This document shows, piece by piece, positions 17,056 through 25,374 of a stretch of DNA of 59,757 nucleotides; the stretch's first letter is position 1, and each line of letters begins with the position of its first letter. This stretch comes from Romeriopsis sp046049545 (lineage in GTDB: Bacteria; Cyanobacteriota; Cyanobacteriia; Leptolyngbyales; Leptolyngbyaceae), in contig JBJORF010000027.1 in NCBI GenBank assembly GCA_046049545.1, positions 1-59,757 of the forward strand. Reading direction: 5' to 3'. Position numbers and translations under genes: made by a program. The notes beneath the pieces are model-generated. The model saw only the letters and a list, made by a program, of their open reading frames with translations, was not told the origin of the DNA and made no database searches.

Positions 17056-18558
17056 ATGTTTTCTCTGGGGTTTGAACGATTGGGGTTTGAAATCATCTGG
17101 GCACTGCCGCTGCTGGTCGATATTCTGCCGTCGCAAAGTGTGTCCACAACGGAATTGGTGGCCCGGGGCGGGGCGATTTTGCTGCTGATCGCGATTAATG
17201 CGTTCTTTGTGATGGCGGAGTTTGCGGTGGTGTCGGTGCGCCGATCGCGGGTGTCGCAGTTGGTCGATGCAGGGGATGTCCAGGCAAAGACAGTCCAAGA
17301 GTTGCAAGATGGCATCGATCGATTGCTATCGACGACGCAACTCGGCATCACGCTATCGAGTTTGGCTTTGGGCTGGATCAGTGAGCAGGTGATGGCCCAG
17401 ATGGTGCAGTCCTGGTTGCTCGCCCTGCCGCTGCCCGCCAATATTCAGCACTTTGCCGTGCATTCCCTGGCCATTCCGATCGCCTTTTTGGGGATTGCTT
17501 ATCTACAGATCGTGCTCGGTGAACTCTGCCCCAAGTCCGTGGCGCTGCTCCATGCTGAAGAGATTGCGTTGTTCGTGGCACCGTTTAGCGTGGCGATTTC
17601 GCGGCTGTTCAACCCGTTGATCTGGGTGCTGAATCAATCGACTTGGTTCCTGCTGCGCCTGGTGGGAATTCGCTACCGGGGCCAGGGCTGGTATAACCAG
17701 GTGAGTTCCGAGGAGCTGCAATTGATGATTGCCAGTTCGACGGCGGCTTCGGGCTTGGAGGAAGAAGAGCGCGAACTGTTGACCAATGTGTTTGAGTTTA
17801 GCGAGGTGCGGGCCGACGAAATCATGGTGCGGCGACCCCAGATGATCGCGATCGCACAGGTGACGACGGTGCGGCAATTGCTCGATGAAGTGGCCCGATC
17901 GCGGCATTCGCGCTACGTGGTCTACGATGAATCGATCGATGACATTGTCGGGATGATTCAGCTGAAGGACTTGGCCGAACCGATCGTTTTGGGTCAGTTA
18001 ACCCTGGATGAAGCGATCGCCCCTTGGATTCAGCCCATGAAGTTTGTGCCGGAGTCTACGCCCCTGGATGAACTGCTGACTTTGATGCAGAAGTCTGGCC
18101 AGCATATGACCGTGGTGGTGGATGAATTTGGCAGTACGGCGGGGCTGATTACGCTCCAGGATGTGATCAGTCAGATCATTGGTGAAACCCCGGAAAACGG
18201 TAGTGACGAATCCTCGGATGTTGAGTGGCTCGACGCGAATACCTGCATCGTGCAGGCGCAGTTGGATGTGGAAGAAGTCAATGAACTGATCAACTTGGAT
18301 TTGCCGATGACCGAAGAATATCGCAGTCTGGGGGGGCTGCTGTTCTATCAATGGCAGCGGATCCCGATCGTGGGTGAAACATTGCAATATGGCGATTGTG
18401 AACTGACGCTGATCAGCGCCGACGGCCCCCAGCTCAAGGAAATTCGGATTCATCGCCTCGAGCCGGAACCAGCGGGGGACAGCGATCGGCCCGACCAGTC
18501 CCCCCAGAAAACCTTCAAAGCCCCCATCCCCCCTGCCCCATCGGAGGATAAATGCTGA
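17056..18558 (+). CDS. Hemolysin-C/CorC family transporter (CNNM-like)
   Basis: A 500-residue membrane protein: N-terminal DUF21/CNNM transmembrane domain (about 30-225, starting near LVARGGAILLLIAINAFFVMAE), then two CBS domains (about 245-370) and a C-terminal CorC/HlyC domain (about 385-465). Such proteins move Mg2+ or other divalent cations across the inner membrane; the hemolysin name is historical. It overlaps the following DUF309 gene by seven bases, so the two are coupled. Confidence 0.9.
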   Translation: MFSLGFERLGFEIIWALPLLVDILPSQSVSTTELVARGGAILLLIAINAFFVMAEFAVVSVRRSRVSQLVDAGDVQAKTVQELQDGIDRLLSTTQLGITLSSLALGWISEQVMAQMVQSWLLALPLPANIQHFAVHSLAIPIAFLGIAYLQIVLGELCPKSVALLHAEEIALFVAPFSVAISRLFNPLIWVLNQSTWFLLRLVGIRYRGQGWYNQVSSEELQLMIASSTAASGLEEEERELLTNVFEFSEVRADEIMVRRPQMIAIAQVTTVRQLLDEVARSRHSRYVVYDESIDDIVGMIQLKDLAEPIVLGQLTLDEAIAPWIQPMKFVPESTPLDELLTLMQKSGQHMTVVVDEFGSTAGLITLQDVISQIIGETPENGSDESSDVEWLDANTCIVQAQLDVEEVNELINLDLPMTEEYRSLGGLLFYQWQRIPIVGETLQYGDCELTLISADGPQLKEIRIHRLEPEPAGDSDRPDQSPQKTFKAPIPPAPSEDKC

Positions 18559-18947
18559 TGGAATCCTTTGCGGCGGATGACCTGCCCCCCGAATTTTGGG
18601 AAGGGGTGGCGCAGTTTAATCGTGGCGAATTCTATGATTGCCATGACACTTTGGAGGCGATTTGGATTCCCTGTGTGGGGCCGGAAAAGCCGCTTTATCA
18701 GGGGATTATCCAAATTGCGGTGGCGATCTATCACCTGGGCAACTTGAACTGGCGCGGGGCGGTGATTTTGCTCGGCGAAGGGCTGAATCGGCTGCGGCAT
18801 TATCCCGATGAATTTGCCCAGATGGATTTGGGGCAGTTGCGATCGGATGCGGCGGCATTACTTACCCAGCTTCAGGATTTGGGGGCCGATCGGGTCGCCG
18901 AATTCACTTGGCAGAACCCCTTGACGATCCGCCTGCTGTCGTCATAG
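18552..18947 (+). CDS. DUF309 domain protein
   Basis: A 131-residue all-helical protein of the DUF309 family, recognised by FNRGEFYDCHDTLEAIW near 25-41 and the later GAVILLGEGLNRL. The conserved E/H residues suggest a metal or ligand site, but no activity is known to me. It starts inside the CorC-type gene. Its TAG stop lies in a degenerate first unit of the tandem array that follows. Confidence 0.85.
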   Translation: MLMESFAADDLPPEFWEGVAQFNRGEFYDCHDTLEAIWIPCVGPEKPLYQGIIQIAVAIYHLGNLNWRGAVILLGEGLNRLRHYPDEFAQMDLGQLRSDAAALLTQLQDLGADRVAEFTWQNPLTIRLLSS

Positions 18948-19018
18948 CGGGCAAGAGCCATAACTTTCCAGAACCATAACTTCCAGAACCATAACTTCCA
19001 GAACCATAACTTCCAGAA
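18942..19018 (+). repeat. 15-bp tandem array at the DUF309 3' end
   Basis: One 16-bp unit (CCATAACTTTCCAGAA, 18958-18973) and three exact copies of CCATAACTTCCAGAA (18974-19018). A degenerate 16-bp unit at 18942-18957 agrees at 9 of 16 positions and contains the TAG stop. Not a CRISPR array: there are no spacers. Confidence 0.85.
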
Positions 19019-19188
19019 AGTGTGGCATTCTCGGTGAATCGAATTAAGATTGGATGCTTTGGACGGGTTAAATTCTTGATGATTGTCAACTGTCCCACGG
19101 CACTTTCTTGGCGGAGCCATCGTCCGATAGACTAGAATCGGCCCTATCCCGTTCGATCGCGGTTGTCCTGCTCAATCCAACATTTCCT

Positions 19189-19731
19189 ATGAACCTTCCA
19201 GCTTGGCGTAATTTGTGTCGGCGCACGTCGTCGGATCGGCGATCGGTACAGGGCATTGGATTCACGCTGCCGATCCTGCTGGCGGGATTGTTACTCGGCG
19301 GTACAAGCACAGTCATTGCCCAAGCCCGCAATCCCCAAGCCCTTCAGCTCCGGGCCAATTCCACCCAAGCAAATGCGAAAACGGGGGTACTCGTGGCCAG
19401 CGGTAATGTCCAGATTGACTACCCGGCCCGATCGATTAAAGCCACTGCCGCCCAAGCTACCTACTTCAGCCGCGAAGGTCGAATGGTCCTCAGTGGTAAT
19501 GTCTTTGTGTTGCAAGAGGGCAACAGCCTGCGGGGTGAAGTGATCACGTACCTTTTGAACGAAGGCCGCTTTGAAGCGACTCCCCAAGCGGGTCAGCAGG
19601 TCGAAGCGATTTATATCATGCCGCCGGAGACTACGCCCGTCCCCGCTGCCCAAGCTCCGACTGCCCCTGCGCCCGTCGCGCCCGTGACCTCGACGAAACA
19701 ACCCTTCCCGATCGCGTCCCCTAGCCCCTAG
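19189..19731 (+). CDS. lptA: LptA/OstA-like lipopolysaccharide transport protein
   Basis: A 180-residue periplasmic protein; the start chosen is the ATG giving MNLPAWRNLC, with a signal anchor at about 20-43 (GFTLPILLAGLLLGG). The OstA/LptA core follows (LQLRANSTQANAKTGVLVASGNVQIDYPA, then GRMVLSGNVFVLQEGNSLRGE). It would form the periplasmic bridge for LPS. A Pro/Ala-rich tail ends the protein. First of an lptA-lptB-lptF cluster; the other two genes follow in the same direction. The stop region has a small CCCTAGC duplication. Confidence 0.85.
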   Translation: MNLPAWRNLCRRTSSDRRSVQGIGFTLPILLAGLLLGGTSTVIAQARNPQALQLRANSTQANAKTGVLVASGNVQIDYPARSIKATAAQATYFSREGRMVLSGNVFVLQEGNSLRGEVITYLLNEGRFEATPQAGQQVEAIYIMPPETTPVPAAQAPTAPAPVAPVTSTKQPFPIASPSP

Positions 19732-19769
19732 CCACCCTAAGGCCCCGCCCAACCTTCTGGAGAAACCGC

Positions 19770-20498
19770 TTGAAACTGGTTCTGGAAAATGTTCACAAGT
19801 CCTTTAACGGTCGGCAGATTGTCAACCGTGTGAATCTTTCTGTGAGTCAGGGGGAAGTGGTGGGACTGCTCGGGCCAAATGGCGCGGGTAAAACGACGAC
19901 CTTCTACATGGCGACGGGGCTGGAAAAGCCGGATAGCGGCAAGGTTCTGTTTGACGATCGCGATATCACCACCACCCCGATCAATGAGCGGGCGATGAAC
20001 GGAGTCGGCTATTTGGCCCAGGAAGCGAGCATTTTCCGGTACTTGAGCGTGCAGGACAATATTTTGCTGGTGTTGCAGCAGACCCAGGTGCCAGCGAGTC
20101 AATGGCGCGATCGGCTCCAGGCATTGCTGACGGAATTTCGGTTGGAAAAAGTGGCGACGAACCTCGGTATTCAGGTGTCCGGGGGGGAACGGCGGCGCAC
20201 GGAACTGGCGCGGGCCTTAGCTTGTGGGGTAGATGGGCCGAAGTTTCTATTGCTGGATGAACCGTTTGCGGGGGTCGATCCGATCGCTGTGGCCGAAATC
20301 CAAGAAATCATTGCCAAACTGCGCGATCGGCAGATCGGCATCCTAATCACCGACCATAATGTGCGCGAAACCCTCGCTATTACCGATCGCTCCTACATCA
20401 TGCGCGATGGCCAAATCCTCGCCTCAGGCAACTCCGACGAACTGTACGCCAATCCCCTGGTGCGGCAATATTACCTCGGCGAGAACTTCCAGCCCTAA
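19770..20498 (+). CDS. lptB: LPS export ABC transporter ATPase
   Basis: A 242-residue ABC ATPase: Walker A GPNGAGKTTT near 34-43, signature VSGGERRRTELARAL near 136, Walker B KFLLLDEPFAGVDP near 156. It powers LPS extraction from the inner membrane with the LptF-type permease. Start is TTG at 19770 with GGAG nine bases upstream. The DEPFAGVDPIAV sequence and length are typical of LptB. 38 bases downstream of lptA. Confidence 0.94.
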   Translation: MKLVLENVHKSFNGRQIVNRVNLSVSQGEVVGLLGPNGAGKTTTFYMATGLEKPDSGKVLFDDRDITTTPINERAMNGVGYLAQEASIFRYLSVQDNILLVLQQTQVPASQWRDRLQALLTEFRLEKVATNLGIQVSGGERRRTELARALACGVDGPKFLLLDEPFAGVDPIAVAEIQEIIAKLRDRQIGILITDHNVRETLAITDRSYIMRDGQILASGNSDELYANPLVRQYYLGENFQP

Positions 20499-20537
20499 AC
20501 CGTCTTTCCCGTTGCTCCTCTAACTTCCCTATTCATC

Positions 20538-21716
20538 ATGGCCGTCACCTCTAATCCACCTGCTGTTCCCGCGTTGCCCTGGTCACCCTTCGGGATATCG
20601 ATCCTCGATCGGTATCTGCTGAAGCAGTTGTTGCTGCCGTTTATGTTTGGGGTGGCGGCGTTTTCCTCCCTTGGGATTTCGGTGGGGGCGCTGTTTGATT
20701 TGATTCGCAAGATGACGACGGTGAACTTGCCGTTTGAAGTGGCATTGCAGGTGTTTTTCTTGCAGATGCCGCTGTACATCAGCTATGCCCTGCCGATGTC
20801 GACGCTGTTGGCGACGCTGATGATGTACAGTCGCCTCTCAACCGACAGTGAACTGATTGCGCTCCGCAGTGCTGGGATTAGCCTGTATCGGCTGATTATG
20901 CCCGCTGTGATGTTGAGCTTGATGATTTCGGCGGCGAGTTTTGTGTTCAACGAAGCGATCGTGCCAGCGGCGAACTATCGGGCCACGACGACGCTGGAAA
21001 CGGCGCTCAAGGAAGACACCAAGAAGTTCCAAGAAGAAAATATCAACTTCCCCGAATACAGCGAAACCAAAACCGCCGACGGCAAAACTGAACGCCATCT
21101 GTCGCGGCTGTTCTACGCCAATAAATTTGATGGGGATGCCTTCTCCGGTTTAACGGTTCTCGACTTTTCTAAAGACGGCCTCACCCAGATTATTGCCGCG
21201 AATCAAGCAACTTGGGCCCCGAAAGAAGGGCTGTGGATCTTCTCCAAAGGGGCGATCTACGCGATCGCTCCCGATGGCTCCAATGCCCAAACCCTGCGGT
21301 TTGATGAACAGAAAATGCAGTTGCCCCGATCGCCGCTGGATTTTGCCAATCGCAAGCAAGACTGGATGGAGATGAACATTGCCGAGCTGCGCGAAGCTCT
21401 GGATGCAGCGAACAATAGCGGGGACGAAAAGCAGGCTTATAAGATGCGGCTGCGGATTCAGCAAAAGTTGGCGATTCCGTTTATTTGTTTGGTGTTCGGC
21501 GTAGTGGGTTCGACCTTGGGGATGCGACCGCAGCGATCGGGGAAGGGGACGAGTTTTGCGTTGAGTATTGGGATTATTTTTGGGTATTACTTGTTGTCGT
21601 TTGTGTGCGATTCGTTGGGGTTGTTGGGGGTGTTAACGCCGATTTTGGCGGCTTGGATGCCGATGCTGATGGGATTGGGTTTGGGGGGATGGTTGTTGCG
21701 GCGGGCTTCGCGATAG
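20538..21716 (+). CDS. lptF: LptF/LptG family permease
   Basis: A 392-residue LptF/G-type permease: membrane segments near the N-terminus (about 30-125), a periplasmic jellyroll (about 130-270) and three or so C-terminal membrane segments (about 305-390). LDRYLLKQLLLPF at the start is family-typical. Only one permease gene is present in the cluster, whereas enterobacteria have LptF and LptG; cyanobacteria may use a homodimer, or the second gene lies elsewhere. 39 bases after lptB. Confidence 0.9.
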   Translation: MAVTSNPPAVPALPWSPFGISILDRYLLKQLLLPFMFGVAAFSSLGISVGALFDLIRKMTTVNLPFEVALQVFFLQMPLYISYALPMSTLLATLMMYSRLSTDSELIALRSAGISLYRLIMPAVMLSLMISAASFVFNEAIVPAANYRATTTLETALKEDTKKFQEENINFPEYSETKTADGKTERHLSRLFYANKFDGDAFSGLTVLDFSKDGLTQIIAANQATWAPKEGLWIFSKGAIYAIAPDGSNAQTLRFDEQKMQLPRSPLDFANRKQDWMEMNIAELREALDAANNSGDEKQAYKMRLRIQQKLAIPFICLVFGVVGSTLGMRPQRSGKGTSFALSIGIIFGYYLLSFVCDSLGLLGVLTPILAAWMPMLMGLGLGGWLLRRASR

Positions 21717-21892
21717 GGGCGATCGAATTTATTTCCCGATCGTCGCCTCGGATGTGATCGCGGGAATTCTAAATTCAAGCCAGGGAATCGATCGCGGCGC
21801 TTGATGTTTTTTCGATGAGGCTGTGGGCAAGGCGATCGGATCGTTTTTAGGATGAAGTGATTGAAGCTAGTTGATGAGGATGAAGTTGCCCT

Positions 21893-22951
21893 ATGCCCCG
21901 TTCTGATTCTTCCCGATCGCCCCGCTGGTTTAAGGTTTTGCTTGCGCCGATGACGCTGTTCAGTGGGGCGGGAATTTTGGGTTTGGTGGCGATCGGGCTG
22001 CAAGTGCAGCAAAATCCGCAATGGAATCGCGCGTTTTTGAGCTTTTTTAATCCTGCGACTGTGAGTAAAACCGACGCGATTGCGCAGTCGGAACGCGATC
22101 CGCTAGATGTGAATGATCCCGGTTTACCCCTGCTGGGCCTCACTTCTGCGCCGGAAGGCGATCGGCTTAAATCTCCTAGTAAAGATGACAAGGCGAAGAA
22201 TGCCAATCCGATCAATGTCACCCTTCCTTCCCTAGAATCCCTGCTGGGCGGCGCACCGAAAAGTGCGGCGGGGTTAGGCAATGGTGGCTTGGGCACGCCG
22301 GGTGGAACTGCATCGGGGTTGGCTAATTTGAATGGCAGTTTGAATGGCGGTCTGAATGGCAGTTTGTCGAGTCTGAACCGATCGGGCAGCAGCAATGTCG
22401 CCATGACCGATAGCCAGCGGAACGGTAGTCCTTTGAGTCGCGCGATGAGTCGCTACAGCCCTGCGACCCCGAATCCTCAATCCCCATTCCCGGTTATGCC
22501 GAGTGAACCGCGCGTCACGCCGACTCCCGTGACCACCACTGCCCCGATCGCGGGCAATCGGGATTATCTGCCAAATGCGGTGGGGTTGCCGACGGTTAGC
22601 CCGATCGCGGGAGCAAGTGCGATCAATCCGGCCCTGCTGTCGTCGCCAGACAATATGAATTCCTATACGGGGCTGACCAGTGGGGCGGTGCCTTATGCGT
22701 CGGATAGTGGTGTGGCATTGCCTGCAAGTCGCAATCCGGGAGTGGCATCGCCGATCCGCGATCGACCGAGCTTTGCGCCTGCTTTGCCGGCTGGTTCGAT
22801 GCAAATGCCGCCGGGAACAGCGACCTATTCGCCGAATGCCGCGCCGATCGCGGTGCCCCAGGCGATCGATGAGCCACCGTTCTCTGCCCCCAGAAATACG
22901 CCGGGAAGTTCGATCGGCGGCGGGCGAATTAATTCGTTCTCGAATCCTTAA
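21893..22951 (+). CDS. Hypothetical low-complexity membrane-anchored protein
   Basis: A 352-residue protein with one N-terminal membrane helix (about 17-40: LLAPMTLFSGAGILGLVAIG). The rest is rich in Asn, Gly, Ser, Pro and Ala with short repeats such as LNGSLNGGLNGSL near 145. It looks largely disordered and extracytoplasmic. No family recognised. It overlaps the convergent amine oxidase gene by four bases at the 3' ends. Confidence 0.65.
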   Translation: MPRSDSSRSPRWFKVLLAPMTLFSGAGILGLVAIGLQVQQNPQWNRAFLSFFNPATVSKTDAIAQSERDPLDVNDPGLPLLGLTSAPEGDRLKSPSKDDKAKNANPINVTLPSLESLLGGAPKSAAGLGNGGLGTPGGTASGLANLNGSLNGGLNGSLSSLNRSGSSNVAMTDSQRNGSPLSRAMSRYSPATPNPQSPFPVMPSEPRVTPTPVTTTAPIAGNRDYLPNAVGLPTVSPIAGASAINPALLSSPDNMNSYTGLTSGAVPYASDSGVALPASRNPGVASPIRDRPSFAPALPAGSMQMPPGTATYSPNAAPIAVPQAIDEPPFSAPRNTPGSSIGGGRINSFSNP

Positions 22952-24270
22952 TTAAAATTTAGCCCCGCTAAAATCTGGTGGGCGCTGGCGATGCCAGTTG
23001 CGATCGCGCCATGGACGGTGGCAGGGCGGAGAACCGACGTGGCTTCGCCGGCGAAGTAGAGGCGATCGTCGATGGCTTGGGCGAGTTGGGCGCGGAGTCC
23101 GGTGCCGCCGACGGGGGTGTAGGAGTAGCCCATTTGGCTGTAGGGATCGGCGCACCAATCAACGAGTTTGCCGCTGACGAAGCGATCGCGCAGAATTTGC
23201 TCCTCGATCGTGAAAATGTTGGCTAAATGGGCGAGGCCGACGTTGATTGCGCCGAGTTCGCCGAGCGATCGCAGCCATTCGGCCCCCGCTGCACCTACAA
23301 AAGCGGTGACGATCGGCGCTTCATCCGCTGCGCCAAAGCCCGGTCGCCACCAGAGCTGACTGGATAAATGGGTGTGGCAATGCTCCCAGTCTGCGGGCCA
23401 GAAGGGGCGATCGAATTTCAAGATCAGTTTGATGATCGAGCTGGAGCCTAAGCCATTAATGGCTTGCTGTTTCCAATCCGGCAGGGCCGGGAGAAATTCG
23501 ACGATTTCCCGCTGCAAAATTGCGAGGGGTAAAGTAATGACGACCCGATCGGCCTGAAATCGCAGGCCATCGGTGGTGGTGACTTCGACATAGTCCGGTG
23601 ATCGCCAATCAATCCGGGCGATCGCGTGGTTCAAGGCAATCTTCAAATCCCTGGCCCAGCGATCGAACAGTTCACCATACCCTTCCACCAGCCGATATTC
23701 CGCGCAGCCATCGCCTTCATAGGTGCTTTCGACCAAACCATGCACCCCGAGTTGATCCCAGTACACGCCATAGTCGGCGCTGTAGGTGTGACTGACGATT
23801 TGTTGCACTGGCGCGGGGATTTCGATGCCCTGAGCTTTGACTAACGTGGCCACATCGGTGTCGGGTTTGCCTTGCCGCACCCAACTGTCGGCCCATTCCC
23901 AGATAGCGGATTCATTGCTCTGCATCACGTCGCGGGCGATCGCCGCTTCGCCTTGGGTATAGTCGGCGATCGTTTGCAATCCTGTTTCGCTGTGGACATA
24001 GCCGCGATCGTCTGCCAAGACGGGCTGTAATCTCAGCCCATAGGTCGCCGCCAAATCCCGCGTCACCACTTCCCCATGGACAAATTCCGCGCCCAATTCG
24101 ACGGGATGCGTAGCCAGACCATAATCGCTCCAAACGCGACCGCCAATCCGATCGCGCGCCTCTAGGATCAAAACCTGTTGTCCAGCAGTTTGCAGTTCCT
24201 TGGCGGCAGCAAGGCCAGCGGCACCCGCACCAATGATGAGCGTGTCGTAGCGGTGTGAATGGCTCACCAT
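22948..24270 (-). CDS. Flavin-containing amine oxidase
   Basis: A 440-residue FAD enzyme. The dinucleotide-binding motif GAGAAGLAAAKEL is near residue 14, LEARDRIGGRVWSD follows near 36, and the C-terminal FAD-contact segment LYFAGEATSVLRPATVHGAI is near 396. It belongs to the monoamine/polyamine oxidase superfamily, which also contains carotenoid and plant LSD-like members; the amine substrate is not readable. ATG at 24270. tRNA-Thr lies just upstream on the same strand. Confidence 0.88.
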   Translation of the reverse strand: MVSHSHRYDTLIIGAGAAGLAAAKELQTAGQQVLILEARDRIGGRVWSDYGLATHPVELGAEFVHGEVVTRDLAATYGLRLQPVLADDRGYVHSETGLQTIADYTQGEAAIARDVMQSNESAIWEWADSWVRQGKPDTDVATLVKAQGIEIPAPVQQIVSHTYSADYGVYWDQLGVHGLVESTYEGDGCAEYRLVEGYGELFDRWARDLKIALNHAIARIDWRSPDYVEVTTTDGLRFQADRVVITLPLAILQREIVEFLPALPDWKQQAINGLGSSSIIKLILKFDRPFWPADWEHCHTHLSSQLWWRPGFGAADEAPIVTAFVGAAGAEWLRSLGELGAINVGLAHLANIFTIEEQILRDRFVSGKLVDWCADPYSQMGYSYTPVGGTGLRAQLAQAIDDRLYFAGEATSVLRPATVHGAIATGIASAHQILAGLNFN

Positions 24271-24326
24271 ACGAAAAGCAGAAGTTCCCTGAGATAGAGG
24301 TTGGAAAAACCGTCGAAGACGGTGTA

Positions 24327-24398
24327 AGCCGGTAATCAGATTTGAACTGACGACCCCCTAATTACGAGTTAGGTGCTCTACCACTGAGCTATACCGGC
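24327..24398 (-). tRNA. tRNA-Thr (CGT anticodon)
   Basis: A 72-base cloverleaf: acceptor GCCGGTA/TACCGGC, anticodon stem CCTAA/TTAGG around CTCGTAA (anticodon CGT), T arm GTCAG-TTCAAAT-CTGAT. CCA is not encoded. Confidence 0.94.
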
Positions 24399-24530
24399 GT
24401 GGCTGCATACAAAATTTAATATAGCAGAACTTGTGCCGATCGTGCTGGGGGGTTTGTCGAAGCGGCAGCAATTCCCAGCTCACAATTTTCCCACGGGCGA
24501 TCAGGATTTAATCGTGGCGTTGCGAAATTT

Positions 24531-24632
24531 GGGGCGCGGAAAACGCGCCCGTACGGGGGAGGGATCGATCATTGCCCCAATCCCATCCATGCCGCGATGG
24601 TGATCCGTAGGGGCATGCATCCCACGTCCACA
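24531..24632 (+). repeat. Dispersed repeat, copy C (partial)
   Basis: Matches 16100-16199 with scattered changes and small indels. Same hairpin, same CCCGTACGGG palindrome and the GATCCGTAGGGGC block. It fills most of the gap between tRNA-Thr and the next gene, apart from which I see nothing. Confidence 0.85.
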
Positions 24633-24785
24633 GCCTACGCCAACCCAGGATCACCCCATCATCCCACCCGATCGATGCAAGCAAGCGAATTGAGAATTCC
24701 TGTCGAAGCCTGGAAACTAGGCAAGGGAGGGGCTTATGCGTTACGATCGGCAAACCCAAACGCCATACATGAGCATCAAAGTTCC

Positions 24786-25163
24786 ATGAATAATTCCCTG
24801 CGCGACACCAATCCCGAAAAGTTCGCGGCGCTAACAGCAGAAGCCCAAGCGCCCTTTCGCAGTTTGCGGATGTTTATCTATGGGAGCTGTGTGGTTTCGG
24901 CGGGCGTGGGTGGCGTGATTATTTTCCTGGGGATTCTAGCCGGACGGGACTTGGCAACGGCGATTCCGAACTTCGCGGTGAATGCGGGAGTCGTTGCCCT
25001 CATGACCTGGCTCTACTTGCGCGAACAAAAGGCAAAAACGGCCGCGATCGCAGCGGTGCAGGCCGAAATGGCGGCGGGCCGTGACCCCCGCAATCTGACG
25101 AATAAAGCGCCCACTTACCAGCCGCCTAAACCCAGTAAAAACAAGAATCTAAAGAAATCCTAA
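24786..25163 (+). CDS. DUF3493 membrane protein (photosystem II accumulation type)
   Basis: A 125-residue protein; the start is the ATG giving MNNSLRDTNPEKF, the DUF3493 N-terminus, rather than one 63 codons earlier in the repeat. RLSEAQAPFRSLRMFIY-like sequence and two membrane segments (about 35-56 and 62-80) are seen, then a Lys-rich tail. Plant relatives (LPA-type) help accumulate photosystem II; a similar role here is inferred from family knowledge. Confidence 0.82.
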   Translation: MNNSLRDTNPEKFAALTAEAQAPFRSLRMFIYGSCVVSAGVGGVIIFLGILAGRDLATAIPNFAVNAGVVALMTWLYLREQKAKTAAIAAVQAEMAAGRDPRNLTNKAPTYQPPKPSKNKNLKKS

Positions 25164-25264
25164 TGAACTCTGGGCTTGGTTCTAAACCGTGAGAATTTTA
25201 AATCAAGATTTAACGAGCGCCAAGTTTTGATAAAGGCTCTCATCTGGAACAAATCCCGATAAGA

Positions 25265-25300
25265 CAAAGGGGAAGACATCCTAGGATGTCTTCCCCTTTG
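25265..25300. terminator. 36-bp perfect palindrome, bidirectional terminator
   Basis: A perfect palindrome from CAAAGGGGAAGACATCC at its left half to the matching right half, followed by GGTTTT. It lies between two convergent genes (DUF3493 and the SLH protein), which fits a terminator for both. Confidence 0.7.
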
Positions 25301-25310
25301 GGTTTTGGGC

Positions 25311-25374
25311 CGTGCTGGAGACTTGCCGTGCCGGAGACTTGCAGTGGCTATGGCTTGCAGTGGCTATGGCTTGA
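25311..25374 (-). repeat. 16-bp tandem array (4 units) at the SLH gene 3' end
   Basis: Four units of 16 bp: CGTGCTGGAGACTTGC, CGTGCCGGAGACTTGC, AGTGGCTATGGCTTGC, AGTGGCTATGGCTTGA. The unit nearest the gene (25359-25374) contains the stop codon (CTA on the plus strand at 25364). Confidence 0.75.

Noticed and set aside
18958..19018. 15-bp repeats considered as a CRISPR array
   Set aside because: The units abut with no spacers, are too short for CRISPR repeats, and no cas gene lies nearby.
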